Positions 1 to 6,872 of a DNA stretch of 64,000 nt are shown here, piece after piece. Under the pieces are notes generated by a model. It was not told where the DNA came from. It did not search any database and saw nothing but the letters and a program-made list of their open reading frames with translations. The DNA comes from Curtobacterium sp. 9128. GTDB taxonomy: Bacteria > Actinomycetota > Actinomycetes > Actinomycetales > Microbacteriaceae. The stretch's first letter is position 1. Every line of letters starts with the position of its first letter. The position numbers and the translations under genes are program-made. The DNA lies in assembly GCF_900086645.1 (NCBI RefSeq), contig NZ_LT576451.1:3534001-3598000 (forward strand), in the 5' to 3' direction.

Positions 1-41
1 TCGTGCACAGCGTCCGCAGCGGGTACATGCCCGCGCACTGA
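1..41 (+). CDS. Possible 3' end of an upstream gene (partial)
   Basis: Reading from base 3, twelve GC3-rich codons end in TGA at 39-41 (…YMPAH, stop). This could be the tail of a gene that begins before the window. Too little is visible to name it, and the alternative is plain intergenic DNA before the MMPL gene. Confidence 0.25.
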   Translation, partial: VHSVRSGYMPAH

Positions 42-115
42 GACTGCACATCCAGGGGTCCACCGGCGTGCCCCGCCCAACCAGCACCACCACAACGAAA
101 GGAACGGGGCACCGC

Positions 116-2752
116 ATGGCCGGTCTGCTCTACCGCCTCGGACGATTCTCCGCTCGGCGGCATTGGCTCGTGATCGTCTCCTGGATCGTGATCATAGGGA
201 TAGCGGGCGGCACGTACGCACTGTTCGCCGGGTCCATCTCGTCGTCGATCACCATCCCCGGCACCAAGACGTCCCAGGTGCAGGACGAACTCGCGGACAA
301 GTTCCCGAGCGCGAACGGCGGCAACGGCACGCTGGTCTTCGAGACGAAGAGCGGCGACGCGTTCACCGACGCGCAGAAGACCGACATCGCGGACTTCATG
401 AAGGACCTCGAGGACCTGAAGGGCGTCAAGGGTGCGACCAGCGGCTTCGACACCCAGCAGCAGCTCGACGACCAGCGCCAGAAGCTCGTCGACGGGCAGC
501 AGCAGATCGACGACGGTCGCACGAAGATCACCGACGGGCAGCAGCAGCTCGACGCGCAGAAGCAGCAGCTCGAGGACGGCAAGACGAAGATCGCCGCCGC
601 CCAGGCGCAGCTCGACACGCAGAAGCAGCAGGCTGCGGCAGCCGGTGGCGCCGCAGCAGCCGCTGCCGAGGCCCAGCTCGCGCAGGCACAGGCGCAGATC
701 GACGCCCAGCAGCAGCAGATCACCGCCGGTGAGCAGCAGATCGCCGACGCACAGAAGACGATCGACACGAACACGCAGAAGCTCGACGACAGCGAGCAGG
801 AGCTGCAGCAGGGCACGAAGCTCCTCGACCTGTCGAAGGACATCCGCTTCGTCTCGAAGGACGGCAGCGCCGCGATCGGCACCGTCCAGTTCACGAAGTC
901 CACGTACGAGGTCCCGCAGACCACGAAGACGGCCATCTCCGACAAGGCCGACTCCGCCGGCATCAGCGGTGTGAACGTCTACGTGTCGAACGACATCGCC
1001 CAGGGCGTGCCGTCCATCCTCGGCCCGGGTGAGATCGCCGGTGTCATCATCGCCGCGCTCGTGCTGTTCTTCATGCTCCGCACGGTCATCGGCGCCGCGG
1101 TCCCGCTCGTCAGCGCGCTGCTCGGCGTCGGCGTGGCGTCGCTCGCCGCACTGTCCTTCTCGAGTCTCGTCGAGTTCATCTCGGTGACGCCGGTGCTGGG
1201 GGTGATGCTGGGCCTGGCGGTCGGCATCGACTACTCGCTGTTCATCCTGAACCGACACCGGACCCAGCTGAAGCAGGGCATGCAGGTGCACGAGTCCATC
1301 GGGCTCGCCAACGGCACCTCCGGGAACGCCGTGGTGTTCGCGGGCGCGACCGTCATCGTCGCCCTGCTCGCGCTCAACATCACCGGCATCCCGTTCCTCG
1401 GCCTGATGGGCACGGTCGGCGCGGTCGCGGTCTTCTTCGCGATCTGCATCGCGACGTCGTTCACACCGGCACTGCTCTCGCTCATCGGCATGCGGATCCT
1501 CCGGAAGAAGGAACGCGCACGCATCGGCAACACGGGCTCGACGCGGGTCCCGAACAAGCCGATGTCGACCTGGCGCGCGATCGTCACCCTGGTGGCAGGG
1601 GTCGCCGTGCTCGGCACCATCGCCCTGCCGGCGGCGCAGATGCGTCTCGGCCTGCCGAGCGGATCGTCCGAGGCCGTCGACTCCAGCCAGTACAAGGCCT
1701 ACAAGACCCTCGACAAGGAGTTCGGCGCCGGTCAGAACGGACCGCTCCTCGTCGTCGCGACCCTGCCGAAGGCCATCGACGAGGACGACGTCACTGCGAC
1801 CGAGGTCACCATCGGCGAGGCGATCGCGAAGAACGACGACGTCGACGCCGTCCTGCCGATCGGCGCGTCGAAGGACCGCTCGATCATCGCCTTCCAGGTG
1901 AAGCCGAACGGCGGCCCGGACAGCGTGTCCACGGAGAACCTCGTCAAGGACCTCCGCGCGCAGAACGTGACCGTCGACGACGGCAAGGCATCGCTCGGCG
2001 TCGCCGGCAACGCGTCGGCCAACATCGACGTGTCCGAGAAGCTCGCGAACGTCCTGCCGCTCTACCTCGTGGTGGTCGTCGGCCTGTCGCTCATCATCCT
2101 GATCATCGTGTTCCGGTCCTTCCTGGTCCCGATCACGGCGACGGCGGGCTTCATCCTGTCGGTCCTGGCGTCCTTCGGTGGCCTGACCGCGATCTACCAG
2201 TTCGGCTGGCTCGGCAGCGTGTTCGGGGTGCACGACCCCGCACCGATCCTGAGCTTCCTGCCCATCATCGAGATCGGCATCCTGTTCGGGCTCGCGATGG
2301 ACTACCAGCTGTTCCTGGTGTCCGGCATGCGGGAGGCGTACGCCCACGGCGCATCGGCGAAGGTCGCCGTCCAGCGTGGTCTGCACGCCGGCCGCGCGGT
2401 GGTCACGGCGGCGGCGATCATCATGATCTCGGTGTTCGCCGGGTTCATCTTCTCGGACTCCTCCACGATCAAGCCCATCGGCTTCGGCCTGGCGTTCGGC
2501 GTGCTGGTCGACGCGTTCGTCGTCCGCATGCTGCTCATCCCGGCGGCGATGCACCTGCTCGGCCAGAGCGCGTGGTGGTTCCCGAAGTGGCTCGACCGCA
2601 TCGTGCCGGACGTCGACGTGGAGGGAGCGAAGCTCGAGCGCTCCCACCCGGTCGCCGGGCACGAGGACACCCACACCGGTTCGCACGCGCTCCCCGTCGA
2701 GCCCGACGCGAACGCGCACGAGTCCGGTCACCCGCCGGCGCACCGCGCGTAG
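116..2752 (+). CDS. MMPL/RND-family membrane transporter
   Basis: An 878-residue integral membrane protein of the MMPL family, which exports lipids or hydrophobic compounds using the proton gradient. I chose ATG 116 because GAAAGGA lies about 11 nt upstream and TM1 follows directly; an in-frame GTG at 68 would add 16 residues without a clear ribosome site. It has the usual two-fold layout: TM1, a large extracytoplasmic loop, TM2-6, then a repeat of this. The two Asp-Tyr proton-relay motifs are visible (GIDYSLFIL near residue 370, AMDYQLFLV near 724). Residues about 111-241 form an unusually long Gln/Asp-rich heptad region, predicted coiled coil, inserted in the first loop. The tail after the last TM is His/Glu-rich. 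The substrate is unknown. A perfect terminator follows. Confidence 0.9.
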   Translation: MAGLLYRLGRFSARRHWLVIVSWIVIIGIAGGTYALFAGSISSSITIPGTKTSQVQDELADKFPSANGGNGTLVFETKSGDAFTDAQKTDIADFMKDLEDLKGVKGATSGFDTQQQLDDQRQKLVDGQQQIDDGRTKITDGQQQLDAQKQQLEDGKTKIAAAQAQLDTQKQQAAAAGGAAAAAAEAQLAQAQAQIDAQQQQITAGEQQIADAQKTIDTNTQKLDDSEQELQQGTKLLDLSKDIRFVSKDGSAAIGTVQFTKSTYEVPQTTKTAISDKADSAGISGVNVYVSNDIAQGVPSILGPGEIAGVIIAALVLFFMLRTVIGAAVPLVSALLGVGVASLAALSFSSLVEFISVTPVLGVMLGLAVGIDYSLFILNRHRTQLKQGMQVHESIGLANGTSGNAVVFAGATVIVALLALNITGIPFLGLMGTVGAVAVFFAICIATSFTPALLSLIGMRILRKKERARIGNTGSTRVPNKPMSTWRAIVTLVAGVAVLGTIALPAAQMRLGLPSGSSEAVDSSQYKAYKTLDKEFGAGQNGPLLVVATLPKAIDEDDVTATEVTIGEAIAKNDDVDAVLPIGASKDRSIIAFQVKPNGGPDSVSTENLVKDLRAQNVTVDDGKASLGVAGNASANIDVSEKLANVLPLYLVVVVGLSLIILIIVFRSFLVPITATAGFILSVLASFGGLTAIYQFGWLGSVFGVHDPAPILSFLPIIEIGILFGLAMDYQLFLVSGMREAYAHGASAKVAVQRGLHAGRAVVTAAAIIMISVFAGFIFSDSSTIKPIGFGLAFGVLVDAFVVRMLLIPAAMHLLGQSAWWFPKWLDRIVPDVDVEGAKLERSHPVAGHEDTHTGSHALPVEPDANAHESGHPPAHRA

Positions 2753-2766
2753 CGACGCACCAGCCT

Positions 2767-2807
2767 GGAGGCCCGGTGCCGGTCCGTCGGACCGGCACCG
2801 GGCCTCC
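2767..2807 (+). terminator. Intrinsic terminator after the MMPL gene
   Basis: Perfect 19-bp inverted repeat (GGAGGCCCGGTGCCGGTCC and its complement) around a 3-nt loop, starting 14 bp after the stop codon. There is no strong U-tract, as is common in high-GC actinobacteria. Confidence 0.8.
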
Positions 2808-2883
2808 CGTCCGTGCGCCCACCTCTGCCGCCGCGCCCGCTCGCGCTGCCCAGCCCACGCTGCCCAGCCCACGCTGCCGACTC

Positions 2884-3164
2884 GGAACGACACCGTCGCT
2901 GTCGTACGACAGCGGTCCTGTCGCCCCTTGCGCGCGCAACTGTTGCGCCCGCGTGAGAACGACACCGTCGCTGTCGTACGACAGCGGTCCTGTCGCCCCT
3001 TGCGCGCGCAACTGTTGCGCCCGCGCTGCCGACTCGGAACGACGCCGTCGCTGTCGTACGACAGCGGTCTTGTCGCCCCTTGCGCGCGCAACTGTTGCGC
3101 CCGCGTGAGAACGACACCGTCGCTGTCGTACGACAGCGGTCTTGTCGCCCCTTGCGCGCGCAAC
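2884..3164. repeat. Four tandem palindrome-rich repeats, 72/80/72-bp period
   Basis: Each copy has the perfect 16-bp palindrome GCTGTCGTACGACAGC (2898-2913, 2970-2985, 3050-3065, 3122-3137), then a short conserved spacer, TTGCGCGCGCAA and, in the first three copies, GCGCAAC-T-GTTGCGC. Linkers between copies alternate between a short (GTGAGAA) and a longer (CTGCCGACTCGGAA) form, so the array looks like a duplicated two-unit block. It fills most of the 515-bp gap between the MMPL terminator and the OhrR-type gene. No open frame with codon bias crosses it. It could be a REP/BIME-like element or clustered protein-binding sites. Confidence 0.85.
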
Positions 3165-3239
3165 CACCCGAGCAACCACCCGAGCGAGCACCCGTCCGCG
3201 CACCCAACCACCCGCCCGAGCCCCGACGCGCGCGCAATC

Positions 3240-3260
3240 GTTCGTGCGCGAACGGTACGC
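3240..3260 (+). promoter_or_regulatory. Promoter and self-operator of the OhrR-type gene
   Basis: GTTCG-TGCG-CGAAC (3240-3253) is a short inverted repeat sharing the TTCGTGC word with the larger operator at 3718. It is followed by the -10-like TACGCT (3255-3260), which lies 7 nt before the ATG at 3268, implying a leaderless mRNA. The overlap suggests autorepression. Confidence 0.6.
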
Positions 3261-3267
3261 TGGGCGC

Positions 3268-3711
3268 ATGGCGCAGACCGAGATCGACCCCCTCGCCCTC
3301 GACCGACAGCTCTGCTTCGCGCTCGCGGCCACGAGCCGCAGCGTCATCGGGCTGTACCGCGACCTGCTCGAACCGATGGGCCTCACGCACCCGCAGTACC
3401 TCGTGATGCTCGCCCTGTGGGAGCACGACCCCCGCTCGGTGCGCGAGATCGCCGGCGAACTCCGCCTCGAGTCCGCGACGCTCAGCCCGCTGCTCAAGCG
3501 GCTCGAGACCTCCGGCTACGTCAAGCGCACCAGGAGCAGCAGCGACGAACGACAGCTCGAGGTCTCCCTGACGACAGCAGGACGAGCACTCCGCGAGCGC
3601 GCCCGCTCGGTGCCGATCACCGTCGCGGACCGGCTCGGGTGGCCGCTCGACCGACTCGAACGACTCAAGGACGAGCTGACGGAACTCCTCGAACTCGTCG
3701 ACACCGTGTGA
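3268..3711 (+). CDS. ohrR: OhrR-type MarR-family peroxide-sensing repressor
   Basis: A 147-residue winged-helix MarR protein. The N-terminal LDRQLCFAL…TSR block with Cys16 and the later HPQYLVMLALWE block are diagnostic of OhrR, whose reactive cysteine is oxidised by organic hydroperoxides and releases DNA. Cys16 is the only cysteine, so this is the one-Cys type that needs a small thiol for its redox cycle. The wing region is near residues 60-95. Its usual partner ohr (OsmC family) is not in the window; instead a small zinc-ribbon-like gene follows, behind a strong copy of the same operator word. ATG 3268 fits a leaderless start. Confidence 0.82.
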   Translation: MAQTEIDPLALDRQLCFALAATSRSVIGLYRDLLEPMGLTHPQYLVMLALWEHDPRSVREIAGELRLESATLSPLLKRLETSGYVKRTRSSSDERQLEVSLTTAGRALRERARSVPITVADRLGWPLDRLERLKDELTELLELVDTV

Positions 3712-3717
3712 TCCGCA

Positions 3718-3752
3718 TTCGTTCGTGCCATAATGATGAGTGCACGAACGAA
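3718..3752 (+). promoter_or_regulatory. Operator/promoter of the small zinc-ribbon gene
   Basis: Perfect 11-bp inverted repeat TTCGTTCGTGC (3718-3728) and GCACGAACGAA (3742-3752) with a 13-nt centre containing the -10-like CATAAT (3729-3734). A repressor bound here would cover the promoter. The half-site recurs in front of the OhrR-type gene, so that regulator is the natural candidate. Confidence 0.7.
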
Positions 3753-3761
3753 AGGACCATC

Positions 3762-3974
3762 GTGGGACGCTTCGGCAGCTGGTACGAACGCTGGAACAGC
3801 ACGCTCATCCGCAAGATGGGTCCGTCGCAGATCGGTGCAGGGCACCCGGAAGGCGTCGACGACCGCAGCGTCGACCGCCCGTGCCCGATGTGCGGCGCGG
3901 CGCTCTCGCGACACCAGGTGATCCGGCCGGAGGGGCAGGTCCGGTCCTCCACGCTGGTCTGCCCACGCGACTGA
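3762..3974 (+). CDS. Small zinc-ribbon-like protein, probable OhrR target
   Basis: A 70-residue protein starting at GTG 3762, 5 nt after AAAGGA. It contains a CPMCG knuckle in the middle and another cysteine in the C-terminal LVCPRD, so a third or partial zinc-ribbon ligand set is visible but not a complete four-cysteine site. The N-terminal half is basic and aromatic (RFGSWYERW). I do not recognise a family function. Position behind a perfect operator and directly after the OhrR-type gene suggests induction by peroxide stress, but that is inference. Confidence 0.6.
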   Translation: MGRFGSWYERWNSTLIRKMGPSQIGAGHPEGVDDRSVDRPCPMCGAALSRHQVIRPEGQVRSSTLVCPRD

Positions 3975-4072
3975 GCCCACCAAGACCGGGCCAGCCGGGA
4001 CTGCGTCGCCCTGGAACTGGGAATCGACCCCGTGCCGGAATTGCACCGAGCAACACGACGTTCCACCTCGTC

Positions 4073-5170
4073 GTGAAGCTCTTCGAACCCGCCACCTTCG
4101 GCGCACTCCCCCTGTCGAACCGCATCGTCATGGCCCCGCTGACCCGCACGCGCGCCGGCCAGCACGGCGTCCCGAACGACTTGCTCGTCGAGCACTACGC
4201 GCAGCGTGCGAGCCTCGGTCTCATCGTCACCGAGGGCACCTGGCCCGTCCAGGAAGGCCGCTCGTACCCCGGCCAGCCCGGCATCGAGACCGACGAGCAG
4301 ATCGCCGGGTGGCGTCGCGTTGCCGACGCCGTGCACGCGGCCGGCGGCACCATCGTCATGCAGCTCATGCACGGCGGGCGGGTCTCGCACCCGTCGATCG
4401 CCGGCACGCCCCACATCGTCGGGCCGTCCGCCGTCGCAGCACCGGGACAGACCCACCTGGCCGACGGCTCGAAGGCCGACATGCCGGTCCCGCACGAGCT
4501 GACCACCGCCGAGGTGCAGGACGCCGTGCAGGGCTTCGTGCAGGCCGCCCGCAACGCGATCGCCGCCGGGCTCGACGGCGTCGAGGTGCACGGAGCGAAC
4601 GGGTACCTCGTGCACGAGTTCATGTCGAGCACGTCGAACACCCGCACCGACCAGTACGGCGGCTCCCCGGAGAACCGTGCCCGCTTCGCGATCGAGGTCA
4701 CCACCGCGGTCGCCGAGGCGATCGGCGCGGACCGCACCGGCATCCGCCTGTCGCCGGAGCACGGCATCCAGGGCGTCATCGAGAACGACCCGGCGGACGT
4801 GCTGGCGACCTACACCGCCCTCGCCGAGGGTCTCGCACCGCTCGGCCTGGCGTTCGTCGATGTCCTGCACGCCGAGCCGACCGGCGGGCTCGTGCAGCAC
4901 ATCCGTCGCACGGTGGGCGCCCCGTTCATCGTGAACTCGGGCTTCAGCGCGCTGACCACCCGCGACGAGGCGATCGCCCTGGTCGACGGCGACCACGCAG
5001 ACGCCGTCGCTGCCGGACGCGCCGCGATCGCGAACCCGGACCTCGCGCACCGCTGGGAGCACGACGCCGAGCTCAACGAGCCCCGCCCCGAACTGTTCTA
5101 CGGCCAGGGCGCCGAGGGCTACACCGACTACCCGACGCTCGCCGAGTCGCGCGCGACGGCCACCGCGTAG
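4073..5170 (+). CDS. Old yellow enzyme family ene-reductase (NemA-like)
   Basis: A 365-residue FMN-dependent TIM-barrel oxidoreductase that reduces activated alkenes or nitro-esters with NAD(P)H. Family signatures: NRIVMAPLTRTRA near the N terminus, QLMHGGRVSHP, the substrate-binding pair in HGANGYLVHEF, and TDQYGGSPENRARF after it. The phosphate-binding end (GFSALT…AVAAGRAAIANPDL) is intact. GTG 4073 puts the first residues (KLFEPATFGALPLSNR) in register with the family; there is no strong ribosome site. It stands alone between the OhrR-type locus and the molybdenum island and may be part of an electrophile or peroxide stress response. Confidence 0.88.
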   Translation: MKLFEPATFGALPLSNRIVMAPLTRTRAGQHGVPNDLLVEHYAQRASLGLIVTEGTWPVQEGRSYPGQPGIETDEQIAGWRRVADAVHAAGGTIVMQLMHGGRVSHPSIAGTPHIVGPSAVAAPGQTHLADGSKADMPVPHELTTAEVQDAVQGFVQAARNAIAAGLDGVEVHGANGYLVHEFMSSTSNTRTDQYGGSPENRARFAIEVTTAVAEAIGADRTGIRLSPEHGIQGVIENDPADVLATYTALAEGLAPLGLAFVDVLHAEPTGGLVQHIRRTVGAPFIVNSGFSALTTRDEAIALVDGDHADAVAAGRAAIANPDLAHRWEHDAELNEPRPELFYGQGAEGYTDYPTLAESRATATA

Positions 5171-5191
5171 CAACCGGGCAGCAGGACCGAC

Positions 5192-5225
5192 GGGAGGCCC
5201 GTGGCGGGATCGCCACGGGCCTCCC
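5192..5225. terminator. Bidirectional terminator between convergent genes
   Basis: Perfect 15-bp stem GGGAGGCCCGTGGCG with a GGAT loop, between the ene-reductase and the minus-strand nucleotidyltransferase. It can serve both. Confidence 0.8.
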
Positions 5226-5230
5226 GGCCG

Positions 5231-5806
5231 TCACGGCGCCGGTCGGTCCTGGTCAGCGCCGTCCCACAGGTCGGCGCACTCGACGCGATCGGCGCCGTTC
5301 CGGCGCAGGTACGCGCCGGCACCCCGGTCCCCGTCGAGTTCGGCGCGGACCGCGGGCCAGTGCGCGCGACCGAGGAGGACGGGGTGCCCCGGACGGCCGT
5401 CGTGGACGGCCTGGCGGAGCGTGTCCACGCGGGGTCTCGGGCCCAGTACCCGGCGGACCGCCTCGGCCGGGAGCCCGGGCAGGTCGACCAGGGTGACCAG
5501 GGCGGCATCGACCGCCTGGTCCTCGTCGAGCGCCGTGAGGCCGGCGTCGAGGGAGGCACCGAGCCCGTCCCGCCACCGCTCTGCGACGGTCACGCTGACC
5601 GCTGTTCGTGCGGGGACGAGCGCGCGGGCCTCGTCGGCGGCGGCACCGACGACGACCACGACGCCGTCACAGCCGCCGTCGAGCAGTGCCCCGACGGCCA
5701 GTTCCAGCCACGGTCGGCCGGCGTCGTCACGGACGAGCGCCTTCGGCCGGCCCATGCGCGTGCCGGTGCCGGCGGCGAGGACGAGTCCGACGGTCCGGGT
5801 CTGCAT
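5231..5806 (-). CDS. MobA/MocA-like nucleotidyltransferase (molybdenum cofactor)
   Basis: A 191-residue NTP transferase with the N-terminal LAAGTGTRMGRPKAL nucleotide loop and TLVDLPGLP metal-binding region typical of MobA/MocA enzymes, which attach CMP or GMP to molybdopterin. ATG 5806 places this loop at the N terminus; the upstream in-frame extension is only translated repeat DNA. Divergent from the molybdenum hydroxylase genes, it probably makes the cytosine-dinucleotide cofactor for them (inference; MocA serves the xanthine dehydrogenase family). A pyrophosphorylase acting on another nucleotide cannot be excluded. Confidence 0.75.
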   Translation of the reverse strand: MQTRTVGLVLAAGTGTRMGRPKALVRDDAGRPWLELAVGALLDGGCDGVVVVVGAAADEARALVPARTAVSVTVAERWRDGLGASLDAGLTALDEDQAVDAALVTLVDLPGLPAEAVRRVLGPRPRVDTLRQAVHDGRPGHPVLLGRAHWPAVRAELDGDRGAGAYLRRNGADRVECADLWDGADQDRPAP

Positions 5807-5825
5807 ACCCCGAGCATGCCAGCCA

Positions 5826-5889
5826 TCACGAGGCGACCCGTCGTCACGAGGCGAGCCCGTCGTCACGAGGCGAGCCCGTCGTCACGAGA
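5826..5889. repeat. Short tandem repeat of 18-19 bp
   Basis: The word TCACGAG recurs at 5826, 5844, 5863 and 5882 inside a TCACGAGGCGAGCCCGTCG unit, giving about 3.4 copies with an 18-, 19-, 19-bp period. It sits in the divergent promoter region between the nucleotidyltransferase and the molybdenum hydroxylase operon. Confidence 0.75.
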
Positions 5890-5968
5890 CGTTCCGCGCC
5901 GGAAACGGGGCCGAAACACTCGTTTCCTAGTGTGGCGCCCACGACACCACCGATCGAGGAGATCAGCG

Positions 5969-6127
5969 ATGGCCTGGAACCGGGGCATGATCGCGCACGG
6001 CCGACAGCCGATCAGCGCAGACGCCCTGTTCCTCCACGCCCAGATCGGACCCGTCCATGGACCTCGTCACCGTCCGCACCGTGCGGACGCCGTCGCACCG
6101 CGACGAACTCGCACTCGAACCAGGTGA
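5969..6127 (+). CDS. Possible small ORF ahead of the FAD subunit gene
   Basis: ATG 5969 follows GAGGAG (5956-5961) by 7 nt and opens a 52-codon frame. Codons 1-29 have strongly GC-rich third positions, as in real genes here; the rest overlaps the FAD subunit gene in another frame and loses that bias. It could be a short leader or a translational coupler for the FAD gene, or a relic of an older, longer N terminus. No family is recognised. Confidence 0.35.
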   Translation: MAWNRGMIAHGRQPISADALFLHAQIGPVHGPRHRPHRADAVAPRRTRTRTR

Positions 6128-6872
6128 GCGGCCGCTCGCCGGCGGCACCTGGCTCTTCTCCGAGGAGCAACCGGGGCTGACCGGCCTCGTCGACCTCACG
6201 ACGCTCGGCTGGCCCGACGTCGAGCGGTCCCCCTGCACGCTCACGATCGCGGCGACGTGCACGATCGCGGCGCTCCTGCGGCTCGCACCAGATGACGACT
6301 GGCGCGCCTGGCCGCTCGTCGAGCAGTGCGCGAACGCCCTCCTCGCCTCGTTCAAGGTCTGGAACGCCGCGACGGTCGGGGGGAACGTCGCCGTCGGGCT
6401 CCCCGCCGGGGCGATGACCGCGCTGCTCTGCACCCTCGACGCGGTCGCCGTGGTCTGGACGCCGTCCGGTGGCTCGCGGCGACTGCCGGTCGCGGAGCTC
6501 GTGCGAGGGGTCAGGACGCTCGACCTCGGACCCGGCGAGGTGATCCGGGCGTTCGAGGTACCGACCGCTGCGCTCCGTGCCACGACCGGGTACCGCCGGG
6601 TCGCCCTCAGCCCGCACGGCAGGTCCGGGGCGCTCGTGACCGCCCGGTGGGACGCGAGCGGGTTCGTGCTCGTCGTCACCGCCGCCACGCCCCGTCCGCT
6701 CGTGTTCCGTTCGACGACGGTCCCGTCCGCGGCCGAGCTCGACGCCGCGATGGCCGCGCACGACGACTGGTACGACGACCCGCACGGCTCCCCCGACTGG
6801 CGTCGAGCGGTCAGCACCCGGTTCGCACACGAGCTCCGGGACGACGCGGCGAGCGCGGGAGGTGCGTCGTGA
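6057..6872 (+). CDS. FAD-binding subunit of a molybdenum hydroxylase
   Basis: A 271-residue FAD-binding subunit of the xanthine dehydrogenase / aldehyde oxidase family. It carries the N-terminal FAD-binding fold (ERPLAGGTWLF), the ATVGGNVAVGLPAG segment that lies over the flavin, and a C-terminal CO_deh_flav_C-like region. It passes electrons from the 2Fe-2S clusters to the final acceptor. It overlaps the next gene by GTGA (6869-6872), so the two subunits are translationally coupled. The substrate is set by the large subunit. Confidence 0.85.
   Translation: MDLVTVRTVRTPSHRDELALEPGERPLAGGTWLFSEEQPGLTGLVDLTTLGWPDVERSPCTLTIAATCTIAALLRLAPDDDWRAWPLVEQCANALLASFKVWNAATVGGNVAVGLPAGAMTALLCTLDAVAVVWTPSGGSRRLPVAELVRGVRTLDLGPGEVIRAFEVPTAALRATTGYRRVALSPHGRSGALVTARWDASGFVLVVTAATPRPLVFRSTTVPSAAELDAAMAAHDDWYDDPHGSPDWRRAVSTRFAHELRDDAASAGGAS

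Noticed and set aside
2884-3164. CRISPR array
   Set aside because: The spacers repeat each other and are shorter than CRISPR spacers, units are internally palindromic, and there are no cas genes.
5826-5889. CRISPR-like or operator array
   Set aside because: A simple 18-19-bp tandem repeat without unique spacers; no dyad symmetry seen.
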